Below are positions 22,878-30,116 of a stretch of 30,116 nt of DNA, piece by piece. The stretch is from DUVY01 sp036562755 (GTDB lineage: Bacteria; Bacillota; Clostridia; Christensenellales; DUVY01). The translations under genes and the position numbers were made by a program. The DNA is taken from positions 1-30,116 of the forward strand of contig DATCJN010000059.1 of the NCBI GenBank assembly GCA_036562755.1. Direction: 5' to 3'. The notes beneath the pieces were generated by a model. It saw only the letters and a list, made by a program, of their open reading frames with translations, did no database searches and had not been told where the DNA came from. How positions within the stretch are numbered: position 1 is the stretch's first letter; each line of letters begins with the position of its first letter.

Positions 22878-23588
22878 ATGGTTTCCAACGCGTCAAAGTT
22901 TATAGAAGCCTACAATATCATTGATAGAACGCTTCGTTCTCAATACGGCTATAAAGACACTGTTTCTTTTTCCGAACTCATCAGACAAACTTCCGCTCAA
23001 AACCAGTTAGTCAAAAAATTTTCCGACGAATTATACGACTTTGGGCGCTTGCGCAACGCAATAGTTCATAAATCAACAGATAAGATTATAGCCGAACCAC
23101 ACGACGATGTGGTGGAACTTATCTGCCACATAGCCAAGCTGTTGACTTCGCCGCCTTTAGCCATAGATGTCGTAAAAAAGAGAGAAATAATAGCTTTTCG
23201 CGACGACCAAAATATCTTTGACTTAATCGAGGCGATATATAAACATAATTATTCCAATATACCTATTTATCAAGGCAATAGGGTAGTCGGAATAGTAAAC
23301 TCAAAGCAAGTTCTTAATACTTTGATAAAAATCCTTCAGAATAAGCAAAACTTAAATCTAGACGATCTGAAAAAAATTAAGCTTGACGAATTAGCCCGCA
23401 TTGACGACAACGAATATGTCTTTATGTCTTCAGGCTCCAGTATTATAGACGTTTTGACCGTTTGCGCGCGCAAGCCGCGCCTAAAAGCCGTGTTGTTAAC
23501 TCGCTATGGAGACAACACCGCGCCCGTTATAGCCGTCATTACTTCGTCCGATTGGCTTACGTTTAACAATATTCTTGACAAAATTTAG
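22878..23588 (+). CDS. HEPN-like domain fused to a CBS pair
   Basis: 236 residues. Residues 1-95 are helical and contain FGRLRNAIVHKS, with R59-N60-x3-H64. This is the R-(N/D/H)-x-H ribonuclease motif of HEPN domains, including the typical polar residue after Arg. Residues about 100-232 form two CBS repeats (FRDDQNIFDLIEAIYKHNYSNIPIYQGNRVVGIVNSKQVL and MSSGSSIIDVLTVC...APVIAVITSSDWL), which usually bind adenine nucleotides. A nucleotide-gated RNase or RNA-binding regulator is the plausible reading but is inference. It has its own leaderless promoter and lies 63 bp before ileS. No antitoxin-like gene is adjacent. Confidence 0.7.
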   Translation: MVSNASKFIEAYNIIDRTLRSQYGYKDTVSFSELIRQTSAQNQLVKKFSDELYDFGRLRNAIVHKSTDKIIAEPHDDVVELICHIAKLLTSPPLAIDVVKKREIIAFRDDQNIFDLIEAIYKHNYSNIPIYQGNRVVGIVNSKQVLNTLIKILQNKQNLNLDDLKKIKLDELARIDDNEYVFMSSGSSIIDVLTVCARKPRLKAVLLTRYGDNTAPVIAVITSSDWLTFNNILDKI

Positions 23589-23651
23589 CTATTACACGAT
23601 AATTAAGAATAAATATTTTCTAATTTCTAATTATTCTTGGAGCTTTTACAA

Positions 23652-26600
23652 ATGTACGACAAAGTAGATAGTTCGTTAGATTTTTGCGCGAGAGAGCAAA
23701 AAGTTATTGAATTTTGGAAACAAAACGACATCTTCCAAAAAACATTAAAAAAGACCGAGGGCAAACCCGAATTTACCTTTTACGACGGCCCTCCCACCGC
23801 TAACGGCAAACCCCACATCGGACACATTTTAACCCGCGTTATGAAAGATATAATTCCCCGCTACAAAACCATGAAAGGTTACCATGTAGATAGAATAGCG
23901 GGTTGGGATACGCATGGATTGCCCGTAGAATTAGAAGTTGAGAAAATTTTAGGCATAGACGGCAAGCCCGAAATCGAAAAATACGGCATTGAGCCTTTTA
24001 TTCATAAATGTAAAGAAAGCGTTTGGAAATACAAGACCGAATGGGAAAAGATGAGCGAGCGCGTAGGTTATTGGGTGGATATGGAAAACCCTTATATAAC
24101 CTATGACGACAAATATATCGAATCGGTTTGGTGGTCTCTAAAGCAAATCTTCGATAGAGGATTAATATATAAAGGCCATAAAATCGTGCCTTATTGCCCC
24201 CGTTGCGGAACGGCGCTGTCCAGCCACGAAGTAGCCCAGGGCTATAAGGATGTTACCGAAAAATCAATAGTAGCTAAATTTGAGTTAATCGATAGACCGG
24301 GCGTATATTTCCTGGCATGGACGACGACGCCTTGGACGCTCCCTTCCAACGTGGCGTTGTGCATGAACGCAAAAGAAGACTACGCCGAAATTGAATCCGA
24401 CGGAACAAGATATATTCTGGCTAAAGAGTTAGTAGAAAAGCACTTTGACCAATATACAATTATAGAGATCAAAAAGGGCAAGGATTACGAAGGGCTGAAA
24501 TATAAGCCTTTGTTTGATTTTGCCAGCGAGCAAAATGCCTGGTTTATAACCAACGATGACTACGTAACTTTGACAGAAGGCACGGGCATTGTTCACATCG
24601 CGCCCGCGTTTGGCGAAGACGACTCTAGAGTAGGCAAAAAATATAATCTGCCCTTCGTGCAATTAGTCAACGACCGCGGCTTGTTCGTGGAAAACACGGG
24701 CTATTTGCAAGGCAAGTTCGTAAAAGACGCCGACAAAGATATAATTAAGGATTTAAAATCCCGCGGCTTGCTCTTCTCCGAAATTAACTACGAGCACAGC
24801 TATCCTTTCTGCTGGCGTTGCAATACGCCCTTGCTGTATTACGCGCGCAGCGCTTGGTTTATCAAGATGACCGAGCTAAGAGACCAGCTTCTAAAAAACA
24901 ACGCTCAGATCAACTGGCTGCCCGAATCCATCGGCAAGGGAAGGTTTGGAAACTTCTTAGAAAATGTGGTTGATTGGGGCTTGTCTCGCGAAAGATATTG
25001 GGGCACGCCTTTGCCTATCTGGGTTTGCTCTAATTGCGACCACAAGATTGCAATAGGCAGCAAGGAAGAGCTAAAACAATTAGGCGGAATAACAGGCGAC
25101 ATCGAGCTTCATAAGCCTTATATAGACAATGTTACTATAAAATGCTCAAAGTGCGGCGGCGAGATGAAGAGAACGCCCGAAGTCATCGACTGCTGGTATG
25201 ACTCAGGCTCTATGCCGTTTGCGCAATATCATTATCCTTTTGAGAATAAAGAAAAATTTGAATCCCACTTCCCCGCCGACTTCATATCCGAAGCGGTGGA
25301 TCAAACTAGAGGCTGGTTCTATACGCTTTTGGCTATCTCTACATTGATGTTTGACAAGCCCGCGTATAAGAACTGCTTGGTATTGGGACATGTTTGCGAT
25401 GAAAAAGGCGAAAAGATGTCCAAGCACAAGGGCAATGTAATAGATCCGTGGGAAGTGCTAAACTGTCAAGGCGCGGACGCGGTAAGGTGGTATTTCTACA
25501 CCGCTTCGGCTCCCTGGCTTCCCAGCCGTTTCTATCACAAAGCGGTCAGCGAGTCGCAAAGAAAGTTCCTAGGCACGCTTTGGAATATCTATTCGTTCTA
25601 TGTCCTATACGCCGAAATCGACCAATACGATCCTACAAAATATAACCTAAAAGACTGCAAGCTGACCTTAATGGACAGGTGGCTGTTGTCCGAGCTTAAT
25701 TCCTTAATCGACTACGTCGATAAGTCGCTTGAAAAATATAATATAATCGACAGCGCAAGGCGAATCCAAAAGTTTACCGACGACTTATCCAACTGGTATA
25801 TCAGGCGCAACAGAGAAAGATTCTGGGGCTCTGATATGTCCGAGGACAAAATCGCCGCATATACCACGCTTTATCACGCTTTAACGCAGTTAATCAAACT
25901 TTGCGCGCCTTTTGTGCCTTTCGTTACCGAAACCATTTATCAAAATATAGTTCGCAATGTTGACACGAACGCGCCCGAATCCGTCCACCTTTGCGAATAT
26001 CCTGTAGCGGATTACAACTATATTGACGAAAGATTGGATGAAGGCATGCAAACCATTATTGACTGCGCGGTGTTGGGCAGAGCGTTAAGAAACGCTGTCA
26101 ACATCAAAAACCGCCAGCCTCTAAGAAAGATGTTTATCGCTATCGCCAACAAGCCTACCCCCGACCAAGAGTTATTGGACGTTTTGGCGGACGAGCTTAA
26201 CGTAAAAGAGATTGAGGTTATAGAATCCGCAGCGGGCTTTATCCAATACAATCTCAAGCCGCAGCTTAAGACTTTGGGCCCTAAATACGGCAAGAATTTG
26301 GCGATAGTGCGAGAGATTTTGGAGACGCGCGCGCAAGAAATAATGAGCGCGGTAAAAGACGGCGGATTATATAAGACCGAATATAAAGGCGTAGAGATTG
26401 AATTAGCCGAGAGCGACTTGTTGATAAGCGTAACAAGCCAGGAAGGCTACGATGCCCAAAGCGACGGCAATATTACCGTTGTTATGGACACCAAATTAAC
26501 GCCCGAATTGATAATAGAAGGCTACGAAAGAGAGCTTGTCAGCAAGATTCAGACTATGCGCAAAGACGCCGGATTTGAGGTAACCGATTATATCAATATA

Positions 26601-26768
26601 GGCTATCAAACGGATTCGCCCGATTTGATTAAAGTGTTCAAGGATAAATTTGAGTCCATCAAAAAGGACGTTTTGGCGCGCGAGTTGTTTGATAAGGCTA
26701 TCGAAGGTTATACTAAAGATTGGGACATCAACGGCCAAAAAATCGTCTTAAGCGTTCAAAAGATATAA
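23652..26768 (+). CDS. ileS: Isoleucyl-tRNA synthetase, type 2 (eukaryotic-like)
   Basis: Class I synthetase charging tRNA-Ile, 1038 residues. It has HIGH at 55-58 (NGKPHIGHILTR), the KMSK loop at 588-591 (GEKMSKHKGN), an editing domain (about 200-400; WTTTPWTLPSN, HIAPAFGEDD), CxxC pairs (CPRC, CSNC, CSKC) and a long C-terminal anticodon-binding region. The catalytic core spelling (EWEKMSERVGYWVDMENPY, PYCPRCGTALSSHEVAQGY) and length match the IleRS2 branch, which in other bacteria is less sensitive to mupirocin. ATG 23652 with GGAG 9 nt upstream is used, and the frame is open five codons further to a TTG. No T-box is present in the 63-bp gap. It heads an operon with the next two genes. Confidence 0.95.
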   Translation: MYDKVDSSLDFCAREQKVIEFWKQNDIFQKTLKKTEGKPEFTFYDGPPTANGKPHIGHILTRVMKDIIPRYKTMKGYHVDRIAGWDTHGLPVELEVEKILGIDGKPEIEKYGIEPFIHKCKESVWKYKTEWEKMSERVGYWVDMENPYITYDDKYIESVWWSLKQIFDRGLIYKGHKIVPYCPRCGTALSSHEVAQGYKDVTEKSIVAKFELIDRPGVYFLAWTTTPWTLPSNVALCMNAKEDYAEIESDGTRYILAKELVEKHFDQYTIIEIKKGKDYEGLKYKPLFDFASEQNAWFITNDDYVTLTEGTGIVHIAPAFGEDDSRVGKKYNLPFVQLVNDRGLFVENTGYLQGKFVKDADKDIIKDLKSRGLLFSEINYEHSYPFCWRCNTPLLYYARSAWFIKMTELRDQLLKNNAQINWLPESIGKGRFGNFLENVVDWGLSRERYWGTPLPIWVCSNCDHKIAIGSKEELKQLGGITGDIELHKPYIDNVTIKCSKCGGEMKRTPEVIDCWYDSGSMPFAQYHYPFENKEKFESHFPADFISEAVDQTRGWFYTLLAISTLMFDKPAYKNCLVLGHVCDEKGEKMSKHKGNVIDPWEVLNCQGADAVRWYFYTASAPWLPSRFYHKAVSESQRKFLGTLWNIYSFYVLYAEIDQYDPTKYNLKDCKLTLMDRWLLSELNSLIDYVDKSLEKYNIIDSARRIQKFTDDLSNWYIRRNRERFWGSDMSEDKIAAYTTLYHALTQLIKLCAPFVPFVTETIYQNIVRNVDTNAPESVHLCEYPVADYNYIDERLDEGMQTIIDCAVLGRALRNAVNIKNRQPLRKMFIAIANKPTPDQELLDVLADELNVKEIEVIESAAGFIQYNLKPQLKTLGPKYGKNLAIVREILETRAQEIMSAVKDGGLYKTEYKGVEIELAESDLLISVTSQEGYDAQSDGNITVVMDTKLTPELIIEGYERELVSKIQTMRKDAGFEVTDYINIGYQTDSPDLIKVFKDKFESIKKDVLARELFDKAIEGYTKDWDINGQKIVLSVQKI

Positions 26769-26772
26769 CAAA

Positions 26773-27627
26773 ATGAAAATCGCGCAAAATTGGAAAGATT
26801 ATAAGATAATCGCCACGGGGGACGGGCAAAAACTTGAAAGATGGGGCAATGTCATATTGCTTCGCCCCGATCCCCAGGTCATTTGGCGCGCGTCGATTGA
26901 TATGCAAAACTATCCCGGTCTAAACGCTGCATATATCAGGAGCTCAAGCGGCGGGGGCAGGTGGCATATTCTAAAAGAATTTGACGACAGCTGGACGATA
27001 AATTATAAAAATTATACTTTCCTAGTCAAGCCCACGGGCTTTAAACATACCGGGCTTTTTCCCGAACAAGCTGTAAATTGGGATATGATGGAAGCGCTTA
27101 TCAAAAAGCGCGGCGAGTGCAATATTCTTAACCTTTTTGCTTATACTGGCGCTGCCAGCGTTGTTTGCGCTTTTAGCGGCGCAAAAGTAACTCACGTTGA
27201 CGCAGCCAAAGGCATGGTCGAACGCGCCAAAGAAAACGCCAAATTGAATAACATTAACACTATCAGATATATAGTCGACGATTGCCTAAAGTTTGTAAAT
27301 AGAGAAATCAAAAGAGGAAACAAATACGACGCTATCATTATGGATCCGCCCTCATACGGCAGAGGCCCTAACGGCGAGATGTGGAAGCTGGAGGACAATA
27401 TCTTTGAGCTGGCCGAGCGCTGTTCGGAGCTGTTGTCGGACAAGCCTCTGTTTTATTTAATCAACAGTTACACCACCGGGCTTCAACCGTCCGTTATGGG
27501 CAATATCTTAAAGAAAGTCACCAATCGATTTAAAGGCCGTATAGAAGCGTATGAAGTCGTCTTGCCCACCCAGGAAAAAGATATAGTATTGCCTTGCGGA
27601 GCAAGCGCCGTATTTATCGGAGAATGA
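26773..27627 (+). CDS. Class I SAM-dependent methyltransferase, probable rRNA methyltransferase (COG1092-like)
   Basis: 284 residues. SAM motif I is ILNLFAYTGAASVVCAFSGA, with the acidic THVDAAKGMVERAKENAKLN following. The catalytic motif IIMDPPSYGRGPNGE resembles the RlmK/RlmI-type enzymes that methylate 23S rRNA bases. An N-terminal segment with KPTGFKHTGLFPEQAVNWD is characteristic of the family. Residue specificity cannot be assigned. It starts 4 bp after ileS with no clear Shine-Dalgarno, so translation is probably coupled. Confidence 0.85.
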   Translation: MKIAQNWKDYKIIATGDGQKLERWGNVILLRPDPQVIWRASIDMQNYPGLNAAYIRSSSGGGRWHILKEFDDSWTINYKNYTFLVKPTGFKHTGLFPEQAVNWDMMEALIKKRGECNILNLFAYTGAASVVCAFSGAKVTHVDAAKGMVERAKENAKLNNINTIRYIVDDCLKFVNREIKRGNKYDAIIMDPPSYGRGPNGEMWKLEDNIFELAERCSELLSDKPLFYLINSYTTGLQPSVMGNILKKVTNRFKGRIEAYEVVLPTQEKDIVLPCGASAVFIGE

Positions 27628-27628
27628 T

Positions 27629-28309
27629 ATGGAAGTAATTTTTGAAGACAACCATATTCTTGTCGCAGTCAAGCCCCAAAATATCCCCGCCATCAGCGAG
27701 GCTAAAGAGAAAGACATGGTAACTCTTTGCAAAGAGCATCTAAAGGAAACGGGGAAAAGCGGCGATGTATATCTAGGTTTATTACATCGGTTAGACGGAC
27801 ATACCGGGGGCGTAATGGTGTTTGCAAAAACCGCAAAAGCCGCGACAAAGCTTTCCCAAGCCATAAAAGAGGGCGACGTCGAAAAATATTATTTGGCTGT
27901 GCTGGTAGGCTCGCCAAAAGAAAAACACGGCATACTTACCCATTATCTCTTAAAAGACCCCAAAGAACACGCGGTAAAAATAGTTCCTATTGCCACCGAG
28001 GGCGCGAAAAAATCAATGCTTGAGTATTGGATACTTGGCGAATACGGCAAGCTGTCCTTTGCCAAAATCAAGCTTTACACGGACAGACCGCACCAAATCC
28101 GCGTTCAGATGGGCAGCATCGGAGCTCCCGTTTTGGGCGATGTAAAATACGGCGGACCTCAAATGCCCAAAACCAATCTCGCCCTATGGTCTTGCGAGAT
28201 AAAGCTAACCCACCCCGTCACAAATACCAAAATGTCCTTTAGGTGTTATCCCCCCGAAGGCAAACCCTGGGACCACTTCAGCGGTCTAATAAAGTCGGTG
28301 TTGTTGTAA
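27629..28309 (+). CDS. RluA-family pseudouridine synthase
   Basis: 226 residues, single catalytic domain without an S4 domain. The active-site motif is LLHRLDGHTGGVMVFAKT with catalytic D56. DVEKYYLAVLVG and the later GRPHQIR-type segment (YTDRPHQIRVQMGSIGAPVLGDVKYGG) are RluA hallmarks. It isomerises uridine in rRNA or tRNA, and the target is not predictable from sequence. It begins 1 bp after the methyltransferase stop with GGAG at the junction, making a three-gene translation operon with ileS. Confidence 0.92.
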   Translation: MEVIFEDNHILVAVKPQNIPAISEAKEKDMVTLCKEHLKETGKSGDVYLGLLHRLDGHTGGVMVFAKTAKAATKLSQAIKEGDVEKYYLAVLVGSPKEKHGILTHYLLKDPKEHAVKIVPIATEGAKKSMLEYWILGEYGKLSFAKIKLYTDRPHQIRVQMGSIGAPVLGDVKYGGPQMPKTNLALWSCEIKLTHPVTNTKMSFRCYPPEGKPWDHFSGLIKSVLL

Positions 28310-28332
28310 GCGAAAAAAGTTTAAGATATAAA

Positions 28333-28368
28333 AATCAGCCCCTAATAATCGGGGCTTTAATTTTTTTA
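28333..28368. terminator. Bidirectional terminator between rluA-type and luxS genes
   Basis: AGCCCC / GGGGCT stem (28337-28342 and 28351-28356) with an 8-nt loop. T-rich tracts lie on both sides (plus: TTAATTTTTTT; minus: GATTTTTA). Confidence 0.85.
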
Positions 28369-28821
28369 TTTTTTATTAATTAATATTTCCTTATACTTTA
28401 ACAACTCTTCCTTCGCCCGTTGCAAGTTGTGTTCTTGGTAATTACCGCATTCTTGGGCGGTGGCGCCGGGGACGGTCTCAAAATCCATGCAGGCGTCTAT
28501 AGACTTTAAAACCAAATCTTTAGCCGCGTCGTAGTCAATATCCACTAGCAACAAATCAAAGCCCGTGCGGCAGCCCATCGGGCCGAAATATAACACAAGG
28601 TCGGAGTATTCCGAATTTCTTATGGTAATCGCTAAAATATGCTCTATTGTGTGGATTACAGGATTATCAAGATAATCGCCGCAATTGGGACGGCGGAATC
28701 TTAAGTCGTATGTATAAATTTTTCTTCCCGATATTTCCTGAACAGTCGTCAGATAAAATCCAACGTCGTGTTTGGTATGGTCTATCAAAAAAGAAGCTAT
28801 AGGTTTAAGTCCGTTTTTCAT
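28366..28821 (-). CDS. luxS: S-ribosylhomocysteine lyase (LuxS)
   Basis: Metal-dependent enzyme cleaving S-ribosylhomocysteine to homocysteine and the autoinducer-2 precursor, 151 residues. Metal ligands are H57 and H61 with catalytic E60 in HTIEHILA, and C125 in TAQECGNY. The second catalytic cysteine is C84 in PMGCRTGF. IASFLIDHTKHDVGFY is the expected N-terminus. ATG 28821 is required by the family length. The in-frame TTG at 28857 coincides with the -35 box. The ATG lies six bases after the -10, so the mRNA appears leaderless. It links to metY through homocysteine. No mtnN/pfs is in view. Confidence 0.95.
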   Translation of the reverse strand: MKNGLKPIASFLIDHTKHDVGFYLTTVQEISGRKIYTYDLRFRRPNCGDYLDNPVIHTIEHILAITIRNSEYSDLVLYFGPMGCRTGFDLLLVDIDYDAAKDLVLKSIDACMDFETVPGATAQECGNYQEHNLQRAKEELLKYKEILINKK

Positions 28822-28827
28822 AATATC

Positions 28828-28857
28828 ATTATAAATTACGCAAAATTCTTTTGTCAA
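28828..28857 (-). promoter_or_regulatory. luxS promoter, giving a leaderless mRNA
   Basis: Minus strand: perfect TTGACA (28857-28852), 18-nt spacer, perfect TATAAT (28833-28828), then GATATT and the ATG. There is no room for a Shine-Dalgarno. Confidence 0.85.
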
Positions 28858-28863
28858 TATGTA

Positions 28864-28892
28864 ATGACTTGGCTAGGTTTATCTGTTATAAT
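28864..28892 (+). promoter_or_regulatory. Promoter of the LemA-like gene
   Basis: TATAAT at 28887-28892 with ATGACT at 28864-28869, a 17-nt spacer. It diverges from luxS. Confidence 0.55.
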
Positions 28893-28946
28893 TAGATTAA
28901 TGACCACAAAAGAAAACCTTATAAAGCGTCCAAAAGGAGACAATTA

Positions 28947-29402
28947 ATGATAGCTTCGATGCACGTTTTGGATATAATCGTTATCGCGTTAGGCGCGTTA
29001 ATTTTATTTTTGCTCTTATATATCGTAGCCGCGGTCAACAGCTTCAAAAGGCTGTTAGTCAAAATTGCCAACGCCGACGACAAAGTGGAAGAATGTTTAA
29101 AAAACAGATACGATTTATTTAAAACGCTTAAAATAACGCAAGACAATTCTTTTGACGCTTTAGATTTTAAAAACATGACAATAGAACAAAAAATTGAAAT
29201 CAACCGCAAATTAAACAGCATTAGCGAAAACTTAAACAAAATTCAGCTGGATAGCTTAAAAGAAAACGAATCCCAGCTTCAAGCGGCCATACTTGAATAT
29301 AATTCCCAAGTGGAAAAATTTAATCATAGACTTACTGTTTTTCCCGCAAGTTTAATCGCCAATTTAATCCGCCTAAAACCTATCAAGTATTTTGAGAATT
29401 AA
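28947..29402 (+). CDS. Shortened LemA-like membrane protein
   Basis: 151 residues, against about 185 for typical LemA. A single N-terminal membrane helix (about 8-30) is followed by SFKRLLVKIANADDKVEECLKNRYDL, matching LemA's 'NGLVxLRxxVDExWSxIDVQLKRRYDLIPNLV' start. The end ENESQLQAAILEYNSQVEKFNHRLTVFPASLIANLI followed by YFEN matches LemA's 'ENxIAxARxxYNxxVxxYNxxIxxFPSNIIA...YFE'. The central helices are largely missing, so this is a compact variant. LemA function is poorly understood. AAAGGAGA precedes the ATG at good spacing. No htpX or TPM partner is adjacent. Confidence 0.7.
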   Translation: MIASMHVLDIIVIALGALILFLLLYIVAAVNSFKRLLVKIANADDKVEECLKNRYDLFKTLKITQDNSFDALDFKNMTIEQKIEINRKLNSISENLNKIQLDSLKENESQLQAAILEYNSQVEKFNHRLTVFPASLIANLIRLKPIKYFEN

Positions 29403-29425
29403 TTTAGGTTAATTTTTAACAGGCG

Positions 29426-29455
29426 GCGTCCAAAAATCTTTTGGACGCGTTTTTT
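29426..29455 (+). terminator. Terminator after the LemA-like gene
   Basis: Perfect 10-bp stem GCGTCCAAAA / TTTTGGACGC (29426-29435 and 29439-29448) with an ATC loop, then G and six Ts. Confidence 0.93.
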
Positions 29456-29538
29456 CGTAATGTAATTTTTTAACTTATTAAAAGTCTTTTTATATGCTAA
29501 TATAATGCTGCCCAATAATACATATAGTAGGACTGGCT

Positions 29539-30066
29539 ATGAAAAAACTAAAGAACGCTTTTAAATACCTATCCACGCACGGTTTAGGCTTTAGAACGCT
29601 AAAGACGATGCTTGCAATTGCAGCATGCTTAATAATATCAGAACTGACCGATTATAACGACGCTTATTATGTTTGCTCGGTAGCTTTGCTTACTATGCAA
29701 ATAACGCCCAAAGAATCCATAAGCCAAGGCATTCAAAGATTATTAGGCACTATTTTGGGCGGCGCTATTGGCACGGGAATGCTTTATTTAAGCATCGCCG
29801 CAAATATTCATCCCTATATTTTAACGGTCTTATCCATAGGCCTAAGCATTTTTATATGCAATATTCTAAGAATAAAAAACGCCTCTGCTATTTGCGCTTT
29901 GGTTGTTATGCTTATCTTAATAGTGCCGCTAGACGTTCAGCCCGTATATCTTTATTCTATAAAAAGAACGCTTGAAACAGCTATAGGAATAATAATCGCC
30001 GTAGGCATTAATTTCTCGTTCAAAAGGCATCCTATGGACAATACGGAGTCCTTTCAAAAACAATAG
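29539..30066 (+). CDS. Aromatic acid exporter family protein (FUSC/ArAE_1-like), membrane domain only
   Basis: 175 residues, five or six hydrophobic segments. FRTLKTMLAIAACLIISEL, then YYVCSVALLTMQITPKESISQGIQRLLGTILGGAIGTGM, is the recognisable start and second helix pair of the Gram-positive aromatic-acid-exporter/FUSC proteins. The gene ends soon after the last helix, so it lacks the soluble C-terminal domain of the longer relatives. AGGA lies about 9 nt before the ATG, and TATAAT at 29501-29506 is a plausible -10. The substrate is unknown. The 50 bases after it are AT-rich and hold nothing I recognise. Confidence 0.8.
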   Translation: MKKLKNAFKYLSTHGLGFRTLKTMLAIAACLIISELTDYNDAYYVCSVALLTMQITPKESISQGIQRLLGTILGGAIGTGMLYLSIAANIHPYILTVLSIGLSIFICNILRIKNASAICALVVMLILIVPLDVQPVYLYSIKRTLETAIGIIIAVGINFSFKRHPMDNTESFQKQ

Positions 30067-30116
30067 GCAATTTAACAGATAAAAGAAGTATTATATTATA
30101 CAATTTAACAATATAT

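Noticed and set aside
23589..23651. T-box riboswitch before ileS
   Set aside because: The gap is only 63 bp and contains no specifier stem, T-box sequence or terminator. The region before the HEPN-CBS gene has none either.
27629..28309. Unusual active site HRLDGHTGG in the RluA-type enzyme
   Set aside because: The catalytic Asp is intact and the T-G-G variant of T-S-G is, as far as I recall, common in Gram-positive members.
1..30116. CRISPR array, insertion sequence or prophage
   Set aside because: No regularly spaced repeats, transposase, integrase or phage structural motifs were seen. All long repeats are local dyads or a single 14-bp duplication.

Overview
This window looks like a chromosomal segment from an uncultured Bacillota/Clostridia-type bacterium. 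The supporting signs are AT-rich intergenic DNA, consensus sigma-70/A promoters (TTGACA/TATAAT), A/G-rich Shine-Dalgarno sites, several TTG starts, a large Bacillus/Clostridium-type SRP RNA with Alu and S domains, a SpoVB-like flippase, a DegV protein, and the pgk-tpiA-gpmI / secG-rnr-smpB order. Nearly all of it is housekeeping DNA. I see no transposon, phage or CRISPR array. The species cannot be named from this sequence alone.

Layout. 1-2600: the tail of an unknown gene, then cysK and metY (sulfide assimilation into cysteine and homocysteine). 2640-7460: a SpoVB/MurJ-like flippase, then mazG, dus and a nitrilase-fold protein that has lost its catalytic residues, then trmL. 7560-9290: a Na/Pi-cotransporter-like protein with a PhoU-like tail. 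9300-12970: a lower-glycolysis operon pgk-tpiA-gpmI whose promoter carries palindromes. 12980-16110: secG, rnr and smpB (secretion and RNA quality control). 16160-17360: degV (minus) and tRNA-Ala(GGC). 17570-18150: a SLOG/Rossmann-type protein. 18270-20735 (minus): a small acidic-tailed protein, a DUF4130-type protein and its radical SAM partner, a family pair annotated as putative DNA modification/repair. 20880-22415: an alpha/beta hydrolase and a flavodoxin. 22458-22724 (minus): SRP RNA. 22878-28310: a HEPN-CBS fusion, ileS, an rRNA-type methyltransferase and an RluA-type pseudouridine synthase. 28366-30066: luxS (minus), a shortened LemA-like protein and an aromatic-acid-exporter-like membrane protein.

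Themes. Sulfur and methyl-cycle genes (cysK, metY, luxS) all bear on homocysteine. Translation and RNA maintenance is heavily represented (dus, trmL, rnr, smpB, tRNA-Ala, SRP RNA, ileS, a methyltransferase, RluA).

The observations most worth following are: (1) the uncharacterised radical SAM/DUF4130 pair, whose promoter is flanked by two LexA/SOS-box-like palindromes; (2) a single-chain HEPN-CBS protein with an intact R-x4-H ribonuclease motif, apparently translated from a leaderless mRNA; (3) luxS with the same leaderless architecture; (4) a nitrilase-fold pseudoenzyme in the mazG-dus operon; (5) operator-like palindromes over the cysK, pgk and degV promoters.
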